DNA of 64,000 nucleotides from QHCA01 sp003244095 (lineage in GTDB: Bacteria > Actinomycetota > Actinomycetes > Mycobacteriales > QHCA01). Made by a program: the position numbers and the translations under genes. The notes under the pieces are model-generated. The model saw only the letters and a program-made list of their open reading frames with translations. It ran no database searches and was not told the origin of the DNA. The DNA lies in contig JBBQNN010000006.1 in assembly GCA_038329965.1 (NCBI GenBank), positions 28,179-92,178 on the forward strand. Direction: 5' to 3'. This document shows, piece by piece, positions 1-7,800 of the stretch; within the stretch, counting starts at the first letter, position 1; every line of letters starts with the position of its first letter.

Positions 1-1796
1 ACCGCCGTGTCGTCGGTGCTGACCGTCCAGAAGAGCGTGACCCGGGTCGGGCTGTCCGCGACGGTGGTCACGGCGTCGGGTGTCGAGGGCGCGGTGACGT
101 CATTGCTGACGACGGCCGGGGCCGTCGTGACGGTCACCGGGCTCGACCGGCCCGACAGGTTGCCGGCGCCGTCGAGTGCCTGGACCGAGTAGGCGTGCGA
201 CGAACCGGCGGCAAGGCCGGTGTCGTCGAAGATCAGTGTGGTGCTGCCCGTCGTCGCCAGCAGTACGTCGTCCCGGAACAGGCGGTAGCCGGTCGGCCCG
301 ACGTTGTCCGCGGCAGCGTTCCAGGTGACGAGCACGCTGTTGACCCCGGTGGCCGCGGCCGCCAGCCCCGTCGGGGCCTCCGGCGCGGTGCCGTCAGGGA
401 CGCCTGCGGTGGACCCGCTCACCGGAACCGAGCCGGCGGACTCGTTGGCCGCGAAGTCGACGGCCGACACGCGGTAACTGTGCGTCGATCCGGGAGCCAC
501 GTTGGTGTCGCTGAAGCCGGTCGCGCCCTCGACGAAGGTCAGCGGCGACGGCTGACCGTCTCGGTAGACCCGGTAGCCGCTGACACCGAAGGTGTCCGCG
601 CTCTGCCCCCACGACAGGTCGATGCGGGTGGGCGCGACCGGCACGGCTGCGAGACCGGTCGGCGTGCTCGGCGGTGAGACGTCCTGCGTGGCGGCCGTGG
701 TCGCGCCGGTGACTGCGGGCGACGAGGCGTTGCCGGCCTGGTCGACCGCATCCACCGCGTAGCTGTGCGCCGACCCGGCGGCCAGTCCCGAATCGACGTA
801 CGTGGGGCTGGTGACGGTGGCAACCGGCGTAGCGGAGCCGTCCCGGAACACCCGGTAGGCGGGCCCGCCATAGGCGTCGGTAGAGGAGTCCCAGCTGAGC
901 CGGACCGTGCCGGTGCCGGTCGCCGTGGCGACCAGGTTGACCGGCGCGGACGGCGCAACGCTGTCCGCGAGCGCCGGCCGCTCCACCTGGCCGTTGATCT
1001 GGAACAGGTTCGTCGAGATGGTGTCCACTCCTGCCCCGCCGACATCCGGGCCGGTGACGCGGAAGTAGTTGCCCGGCTGGTTGTCCGCGTCGACGATGCG
1101 GCTGCCGGTGATCGCGTGGCGGACCGGCCAACTGCCGAGGAAGCCGGCCGGAGCGGCCGGGGCGACCGCGGGATCCCAACCGAGGAACGGGCTCGCCGGG
1201 CCGCCGAGAGCGAGTGCCGGGTTGCACCCGGCGGGTGCTCCGGGCGAGGCTGCACAACCGGCGTCCACGGTGTAGTCGATGGACCGCAAGCCCGAGGCGG
1301 TAGCACGGAGCCGGGTCGACCCCCAGGGATAGGCGACCGTGTACAGCTGGCCAGGGACGAGGTTGTCGATGCGCAGGCGCAGCCGCCCGAAGACGGCCTG
1401 CTTGCCCGGCTCGGGACAGGCGCTCACCGTGCCGCAGTCGACGTGCCCGACGAATCCGCCGGAGAGTGACACCTGCAGGAAGGCGTTGCCGCCGCCGGCG
1501 GTCGGCATGTTGGCGTTGGCCGCGTAGTAGAAGGACTCCGTCGGCAGGTTGCCGGTGCTCACCGATGGCGGCAGGCTGGCGTTCGGGACGGTAGCGCCGG
1601 TGAAGCAGTTCGTGGTCGAGGTGATGCAGGGGCGCAGGCGCAGCCCGGTGGCGTCCTCGTACCAGGCCGGAAAGCCCGTGCTGGGGTCGATCGGGCCGAT
1701 CGCCGACAGCACTGCATGCGCCGGTGCGAGCGTGGTGAGTTGCACGATGACGAGGCTGAGCAAGAGGGTCGCCAACGCGGCGGCAGTTCGCCGCAT
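1..1796 (-). CDS. Exported fibronectin type III repeat protein (C-terminus beyond window)
   Basis: The minus strand reads open from an ATG at 1796 to the left edge (about 598 residues), so the C-terminus lies outside the window. It starts with a Sec signal peptide (residues 1-26, ending TLAPAHA). An N-terminal domain of about 250 residues that I do not recognise follows, with several Cys and a YEDATGLRLRPC segment. From about residue 275 there are repeated fibronectin III modules: three complete copies with the W-(D/G/N)-x-S/A-x-D and GYRVYRDG-type signatures, and a fourth cut by the edge. FnIII modules usually serve as extracellular spacers or adhesion units. The start ATG shares one base with the stop of the upstream Tat protein (TGATG), so the two are probably translationally coupled. 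Function is unknown; export and domain content are well supported. Confidence 0.85.
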   Translation of the reverse strand, partial: MRRTAAALATLLLSLVIVQLTTLAPAHAVLSAIGPIDPSTGFPAWYEDATGLRLRPCITSTTNCFTGATVPNASLPPSVSTGNLPTESFYYAANANMPTAGGGNAFLQVSLSGGFVGHVDCGTVSACPEPGKQAVFGRLRLRIDNLVPGQLYTVAYPWGSTRLRATASGLRSIDYTVDAGCAASPGAPAGCNPALALGGPASPFLGWDPAVAPAAPAGFLGSWPVRHAITGSRIVDADNQPGNYFRVTGPDVGGAGVDTISTNLFQINGQVERPALADSVAPSAPVNLVATATGTGTVRLSWDSSTDAYGGPAYRVFRDGSATPVATVTSPTYVDSGLAAGSAHSYAVDAVDQAGNASSPAVTGATTAATQDVSPPSTPTGLAAVPVAPTRIDLSWGQSADTFGVSGYRVYRDGQPSPLTFVEGATGFSDTNVAPGSTHSYRVSAVDFAANESAGSVPVSGSTAGVPDGTAPEAPTGLAAAATGVNSVLVTWNAAADNVGPTGYRLFRDDVLLATTGSTTLIFDDTGLAAGSSHAYSVQALDGAGNLSGRSSPVTVTTAPAVVSNDVTAPSTPDAVTTVADSPTRVTLFWTVSTDDTA

Positions 1797-3322
1797 CAGC
1801 TGAGTTCGAGAAGTGGGAAGCTGCGCCGGGACCGCGACGGAGCAAGGAAGTTCTGCCGCCGCGTGGCCGTGATACGCGGCTCGAGTCCCACGTCGCCGGG
1901 CTCGACCTTGAACTCGGCGACGAGGTCCGTCGCAGCCTGGTTGACGCGCATCCGCCGGAAATGGTCGGCTGTGGGCACGAACGCGGAGAAGTGCAGCTTG
2001 GGCTGCTTGGAGCCGTCGGGCACGTCGAGCTCGTCGTAGCCGGGGCCGTCCACCCGGATGTGGATCGGTGTGCCGTCGGCCGCCCGGGACGAGCGGTGCA
2101 GGCAGCTGATGTGACCCAGGATCTTGTGCGTGGAGACCTGCTGCGGGCCGCTGCCGCTGGGCAACCAGCTGCCGGCCGTGCAACCCGCGCGCGCGTCGTC
2201 GGTGCCCTTGTAGGTGTTCGGGAGAAAGGTCGGACCGCCACCGTCGGTGAACTGATCGTCGTTGCCGAACGACGGCGGGTCGTTGGGGCGGTACATGTAC
2301 TGCACCCGTTCCAGGTATGCCAGGTCCGCTCCGAACTCCCCTGAGTCGTCGACGAGGTAGAAGGCCGCCAGGTCCAGGATGTTGTGGTTCAGCACCTGGA
2401 TCGAACCGTTGTAGAAGTAGTCGCCGGCGATGGTGTCGGTGAGCCTCGCCGACTTGTTGCCCTGGAACGTGCAGATGGGGGGTGGCCCGAACGCGTTCGC
2501 CACCTGGTCGGCGAATCCCATCCACATCGGGGAATCGGGGTGGATCCGATTGGCGTAAGGCAGTGCGTCCTTGTCGGCGATCCGCCGGGGCATGCCGGGG
2601 CCGCCGAACATCACGCGGGCCGTGGTGATGTTGAGCAGCCCCGTGAACTTCGGCGACTGCACCGTGACGGCGTTGAGCTGGTTGCTGCCCTGCAGCCAGG
2701 CCTGCACCTCGTACAGCTTGGTCAGCGAGTCACTGCGCAGGGTGATGAGCATGTCGTTGGCCTCGATCCGCACCGGTACGCGGAAGAAGCGCTTGTTGAC
2801 CCCGGGGTTGCTCGGATGGATGTCACTCGGCCCCGGCACCGCCTCTTCCAGGGCGAACCGGCTGCGGTCGCTGAGCAGCTTCGGCATCCGCGGGGACACG
2901 ACCGGGCCGGTCATGCCGCCACGCAGGCGGTTGAAGTACGGGATGCCGTACGAGGTATGGACGTACACCCCGGCCGGGCTGTTGGGGTACCAGCTCTCGA
3001 TGGAGGCGAGCGCCTTGGTCAGTACGGTCTTGTCGGCCAGGGTGGGCATCCGGGTCAGTGTCACCGTGAGGAACAACGTGTAGACCGGGCCGAACCCGAA
3101 CATCGTGCCGTCGATGTTGACCGGCGGCGCGAGCGTGGCGCCGATGTCGAACTGGATCGGCGGCCGGGCAGCGGTGGCCGCCGTTGCCGCCAGGGCGGCC
3201 CGCAGAGGTCCCGGGCCGGCGACGTCGAGCAGGCTGAGGGCGGAGGCGGCGAGCCCCGCTCCCGCGAGCTTGAGAATCGTGCGCCTGGCGATATCGGTGC
3301 TCTCGGTCGTGGCCTGAGCCAT
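1796..3322 (-). CDS. Tat-exported protein of unknown function
   Basis: A 508-residue protein with a twin-arginine signal (ARRTILKLAGAGLAASALSLL, about residues 11-31), so export as a folded, possibly cofactor-bearing protein is expected. I chose the ATG at 3322 because AAGGG lies about 9 bases upstream; the open frame continues further upstream without signal-like sequence. The mature part has no motif that I can assign. The C-terminal TRRQNFLAPSRSRRSFPLLEL reminds me of an uncharacterised Tat-protein family (DUF7405-like, from memory and weak), which may be distantly peroxidase-like. It is coupled to the FnIII gene downstream and lies 49 bases after the membrane-anchored gene upstream. That places it in an export-oriented operon beside the multicopper oxidase. 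Confidence 0.8.
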   Translation of the reverse strand: MAQATTESTDIARRTILKLAGAGLAASALSLLDVAGPGPLRAALAATAATAARPPIQFDIGATLAPPVNIDGTMFGFGPVYTLFLTVTLTRMPTLADKTVLTKALASIESWYPNSPAGVYVHTSYGIPYFNRLRGGMTGPVVSPRMPKLLSDRSRFALEEAVPGPSDIHPSNPGVNKRFFRVPVRIEANDMLITLRSDSLTKLYEVQAWLQGSNQLNAVTVQSPKFTGLLNITTARVMFGGPGMPRRIADKDALPYANRIHPDSPMWMGFADQVANAFGPPPICTFQGNKSARLTDTIAGDYFYNGSIQVLNHNILDLAAFYLVDDSGEFGADLAYLERVQYMYRPNDPPSFGNDDQFTDGGGPTFLPNTYKGTDDARAGCTAGSWLPSGSGPQQVSTHKILGHISCLHRSSRAADGTPIHIRVDGPGYDELDVPDGSKQPKLHFSAFVPTADHFRRMRVNQAATDLVAEFKVEPGDVGLEPRITATRRQNFLAPSRSRRSFPLLELS

Positions 3323-3371
3323 GGTGCGTGCCCTTCGGATCGAGGAAGTGCCGGGGGCGGTCACGTGCCGA

Positions 3372-4040
3372 TCAGTGCTGGTGCGGGGCGGCGGGTGCCT
3401 TGACGACGTTGGTACGGCCCAGACCGATCCGAGTGAGGCCGCCACCTGCCGGGTCGGCGTACTGCAGCCACAGCGCCGAGCCGTTGGTCGCCGTCACGAA
3501 GGTGACGCGGGCGTCCACGCTGGTACCGGGAGCGAGCAGCCCCGCCTGCAGCGTCGTGTTGGTCGCTTTGATGGGCTTGCCGACGGGTGCCGTGCCGGGC
3601 CCGACCAGGAGCTTGAACTGCCCGGCGTCGAACCCCACGGCGCGCTTGCTGGTGTTGGTGAGGCTGACCACGACATCCACCTCGACGCTGCCAGTGCCGA
3701 CGAGGTTGGACACGCCGTGCGACATTCCGCCCAGATCCTCACTCGACAATCCATTGTTGAGCAGGGCCTCGGAGGCGGTGAGCGAGCCGAAACTGGTGCG
3801 GATCGGCTGACCGAGCGTGAGGCTGGTCGATGCAGGGTTGGCGAGCGTGATCGAAGTCGCTGTCCGGCCGGTGTGTCGAAGCAGGGGGACGGCGAGGCTG
3901 ATGCCCGCCACCATCACCGTCACGAGGGCGAACATCGCGACGACCAGCAGCGCTGAGCCGGCCCTCGAAACGCTCTCGTGGGCACTGTTGCGGCTCGGCC
4001 CGGGGTTCGACCGGCGGGGACTCGTGGTGGTCAGCGCCAT
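3372..4040 (-). CDS. Single-pass membrane-anchored extracytoplasmic protein
   Basis: A 222-residue protein. The start is the ATG at 4040 (MALTTTSPRRSNPG); the open frame continues upstream only as antisense-like sequence. Residues about 27-50 (GSALLVVAMFALVTVMVAGISL) form one transmembrane helix after a positively charged N-terminus. The rest is a Thr/Ser/Val-rich exported domain with VDVVVSLTNTSKRAVGF and LLAPGTSVDARVTFV segments. This is the look of an immunoglobulin-like, DUF4352-type accessory domain, with no catalytic motif. It lies between the lipoprotein gene and the Tat protein gene on the same strand and may help assemble the exported complex. Identity of the domain is inferred from composition only. 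Confidence 0.7.
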   Translation of the reverse strand: MALTTTSPRRSNPGPSRNSAHESVSRAGSALLVVAMFALVTVMVAGISLAVPLLRHTGRTATSITLANPASTSLTLGQPIRTSFGSLTASEALLNNGLSSEDLGGMSHGVSNLVGTGSVEVDVVVSLTNTSKRAVGFDAGQFKLLVGPGTAPVGKPIKATNTTLQAGLLAPGTSVDARVTFVTATNGSALWLQYADPAGGGLTRIGLGRTNVVKAPAAPHQH

Positions 4041-4132
4041 GTGCAGTGTCTCCTCGAAGGTCTGTGTCGCAGACGGTGAGTGCTTCGAGGAGGACGATCC
4101 CGGATGGACCTTGTGGAAAGGTTCGGCTGAGG

Positions 4133-4729
4133 TCAGTGCAGGCGCCACGGTCCAGGGAGGTCGTGGGTCTGCTCGAAGTTGATCGTGTGGCCGGTCAGGC
4201 TGTCCGGCGTCACCCAGGTCACCCAGCCCCGGGCGCAGCCGGCCTTGGTGGACGCGTTGGGAAAGGCCGGCTGAGGGAACTGCGGGTGCTGCACCTTGGT
4301 CGTCTGCGCGACGCGCCCGTCGGCAGCTTCGAGCACCCACGCCGGATAGTCGAAGACCACCGGCTTGGACCGGCACACCAAGATGTCGGCGCTGGCCCAG
4401 TGCGTCGCGGGCGTTATCGGCCTGATGCCTGCTCCGGGCGCAACGTGGTCCCGGAAGGCGTAGACCGTGATGTGGATCGGCACGTCGCCGGTGCCAGGGC
4501 CGAATGCATTCGACGCCACGACGGCCTGCGTCGTGCCGAGCGGCACGGAGGGCACCTGCTGGGTGGCCGCCTGCGGCGGCTGCTTGGCAGCCGGGTCGGC
4601 CTTCGGGCCCCCACTGGAGCACGCGCTGAACAAGACGAGCACCGGCAGCAGGCAGGCGACGGTGCGCCGCAGCCGTCGACCTTCGCGGGTGACCTGGCGA
4701 TGCCTCTGGCCCGTTGTCTCGCGCGACAC
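4133..4729 (-). CDS. Secreted lipoprotein
   Basis: A 198-residue lipoprotein precursor. The GTG at 4729 is chosen because AAAGGAG lies 8 bases upstream. It gives an n-region rich in Arg followed by VACLLPVLVLFSAC, a clear lipobox with Cys about residue 31. The mature domain has a DVPIHITVYAFRDHVAPG strand pattern and two further Cys (LVCRSKP, AGCARGW) that could form a disulfide. No enzyme motif is visible. It is the first gene after the multicopper oxidase and is separated from it by an inverted repeat. It may be anchored on the outer face of the membrane next to the oxidase. Confidence 0.8.
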   Translation of the reverse strand: MSRETTGQRHRQVTREGRRLRRTVACLLPVLVLFSACSSGGPKADPAAKQPPQAATQQVPSVPLGTTQAVVASNAFGPGTGDVPIHITVYAFRDHVAPGAGIRPITPATHWASADILVCRSKPVVFDYPAWVLEAADGRVAQTTKVQHPQFPQPAFPNASTKAGCARGWVTWVTPDSLTGHTINFEQTHDLPGPWRLH

Positions 4730-4777
4730 TCCTGAATCTCCTTTCGGTGGGTATGGCCGGATTCGCCGGCGTGAGCG

Positions 4778-4808
4778 GAGAGGCCGGGTGCCGTGGCACC
4801 CGGTCCTC
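4778..4808 (-). terminator. Hairpin downstream of the multicopper oxidase gene
   Basis: The arms GAGAGGCCGGGTGCC and GGCACCCGGTCCTCT are near-perfect inverted repeats (about 13 paired bases) around a GT loop. They lie 34 bases past the oxidase stop and about 50 bases before the lipoprotein start. There is no U-tract, which is common in high-GC actinomycete terminators. It may end or attenuate the oxidase transcript. Confidence 0.55.
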
Positions 4809-4841
4809 TTCGCGGCTCTCCAGTGCGAGAGTCGTGCCGTT

Positions 4842-7800
4842 CTATCGTGCCGTGGTCTGGTTGGACGTGATCGAGTAGGCACTCGCACCCACCGCATTGA
4901 TGGCCCTGACTCGGAACCGGTAGTTCTTGCCGGCGACCAGTCCGGTGAACTTGAGGCTAATCGCTGCCGCGGAAATCGGCTTCGCCCACACGGTGCTCGA
5001 CACAAAAGTCGACCCGTTGTACTGGTCGGCAGCCACCAGATAGCCGGTGATAGCCGATCCACCATTATCCACCGGTGCTGTCCATTTCGCCGTTGCCGAT
5101 ATGACGGCATCTGTCGTCACGCCATTCGCGGCGCTGCCGATCGTCGGGGCCCCCGGAACGTTCACCGGGACGGCTGGGATGACCGCATTGGACAGCTCCG
5201 ACGGCGGCCCGGTGCCCACGGCGTTCGTCGCGGTCACCGTCAGCTGGTAGGCCGTCCCGTTGGTCAGGGCTGTGACCGTCCCCGCAAGGGCAGACCCGCC
5301 GACATCGGCCGTCTTCGTGTTGCCTGCGCCGTCCACGGCGGTGACCGTGTACCCGGTGATCGGGGAGCCCCCGTCACTGGCCGGGGCAGTCCAACTGGCA
5401 CTGGCGGAGCCGTTGCCGGCCGTGGCGGTGCCGATCGTCGCCGCGTCCGGTGCTACCGCCGCGATCGGCGCAGCACCGCCGACGAGGCAGACCGGGTTGC
5501 CCGAGCCGACGTTGGCACAGTCGGCCGGCCGCGGCAGGAACCGCTGCAGTCCCCAGACACCGATCGCGGTGAACGGCCGCCGCAGGTCGCCGTAGAAGTA
5601 GTCGCCGACCGCCCAGCTCTTGCCCCCGCCTGCGCCGCCGACCATCTCCGCGTCGAAGGTCTGGCCGGGCCCCAGTTGCTGGTTGGCGGTCTGCTCGCTC
5701 TTGGGCACCCACCTGTCCCGAGGAGCCGACCAGCCGCCGAGGCTGAACACGTGCGGCTGCTCGCTGCCCGGGGTGACCATCTCGTGGACCACCATCGGAT
5801 CACCCACGTAGGCCTTCAGGACCGGCGTCGCCGGGTCGGAGCCCCCCGTGTGGAACGTGCCGGCGCTGTCACCGCTGGGTGCGTTGGCGTAGTTGATGTT
5901 CGTACCGCCCGGTTCCGCCTTGTCGGGGTAGGGCATGAAGTCCTGCGACATCGCCGGATCGTTGTCAGCCAGCAGCAGGCTGAAGTCGCGATAGTCCTTC
6001 TGTGGCGTCGTGCCGACAGCCGGCACGTGGACGTCTACCTGGGTCCCGATGTCCACCGCCGCGCCGGTCTGGGGGTCGGTGAAGGTGGCCCCCCTCTCGG
6101 CGACGACCACGGAGCCGTACAGGCCCTTCTTCTGACTGTTCGGGGTGACTGTCACACCGTCGGGGGCGACCCCACCGGTGCCGGCCATGTCCACGACCGA
6201 TGCGGTGCCGACGTAGTGCGTGTCGGCATAATAGATGTAGTCACGCGTCGCACCCGGTGCGGTGTTGTTGTCCGGGCTGTAGCCCACGTTGACACCGGAG
6301 GAGTCGGCGTTGCGGTCAAGCTTGCCGACCGCGAACGACACCGGGAAAGGCCGGCCGTTGGTCAGGCTGACCTTGACGCACTCGCCCTCCGCCACGTGCA
6401 TCACGAGCGGCTCGGGCTTGATGCTGCCGGCCTGGACCGCCGCGGCCCGGGAACTGTCGACGAAGACCGATCGAGCCGCCCCTGGCGTGTCCACCGCGCT
6501 GATGTTGAACGCGTGCGTCGGCGCATCGGTGGGACAGGGATTGCTCGGCGTGGTCACCGCCGGAAGGGTCGACGGGTTGGTGGCGGGAGTGCTCGGGAGC
6601 GAGGTCCCCGGTAGTGGCTTGAGGCTCGAAGAGCTGCCGCCCAGGACCCGGACGATGCCCCATGCGCCTTGCTGCAGCCGGCGGTCGTCGCCGTTGTAGT
6701 ACAGGTAGTCACCTGGCTTGCTCCGACCGTTGGGGCCGTTGCCCTCCAGAGCGATCGTGTACTTCTCGCTCATGCCGTACAGGATGGTGTCCTGCAGGGT
6801 GCCCACGGTGGATGGACTCCCGTATCCCGGATCACCCTGTGTCTTGCCGGATGCGTCATAGCTGATCCGGTTGTCGATCGTGAACCGCTGCCCGGTGAAG
6901 TGCAGCGTGTCCATCGACGGGCCGACGTTGATCGTCCGCACCACGACCGGGTCACCGGGGTACGCGCGAGGCAACGGCGTGTTGGGGTCGCCGTACTTGT
7001 ACGAGGAGAAGCGGTTGGCGGCATCCGGGCGGTCCTTGAGCGGGGCCGCCTTGAGGTTCAAGGTGGAGTAGTCGCCCCGGTCGTTGTCGTCGATCGTCCA
7101 CAGCGCCAGCTCGCGGAAGCTGCCGTTGACCTTGCCGGGCAGCAGGGCCTGGTAGTTGGGCGCGCTGGGGTCGACCTGGATGTCGGCGATGGTGCCCGAC
7201 GCGATCGCCTGGCCGGTGGCCGGGTCGGTGTACTTCGAGCCGGCCGGCTCGACGATCAGCTGCCCGACCAGGCCGTGGCCCCAGCCGTGGATGCCGTCGA
7301 CATGGTCGTGCCAGAAGATGTTGTCGAGCTGGGTGTCGGCGTACCACTCGTACTGGATGAACTCGAAGCCGGAGTACTGCCCGGTGGCGTGGGCGTTGGA
7401 CAGCGGCGCGTCGAGCGTCACCGTCTTGTTAGCCGCGTCCACCCCGACGACCTGGTGCACCTCGATGCTCTCGGTGCCCATGCCCGTACCGATGAACGGC
7501 TGGGCGGCGGCGCCGTCGGCGGTCTTGGTCTGGAATTTCGCCACGCTGGACAGGTGCAGCACGTTGTCGCCCACCGCTGCGGGCGCGGTCAGGGTCGGGT
7601 CCTCGGCCGCATACGGCCGGACCGAGTGCTCGTAGGCGAACCCGGTGGACACCCCGTCCGATCCCTGCACGTCGAACTGCACGTGGTGGATGTGGATGGT
7701 CGTCTTGGAGTTGCCGTCGAACGCGCCGACGTCGGGTAGTTCATTGGTCAGCGTGATCTTGCCGCAGTCACCGACGTTCATGCGCAGCGCCAGTGGGTCG

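Noticed and set aside
394..2241. A 615-codon minus-strand open frame
   Set aside because: Arg/Pro/Ala-rich shadow of the FnIII and Tat protein genes. The real frames have signal peptides, repeats and coupled starts.
3372..4799. Long version of the membrane-anchored protein starting at 4799
   Set aside because: The extra 250 residues are antisense-like and overlap the lipoprotein gene. The TM-bearing start at 4040 is better.
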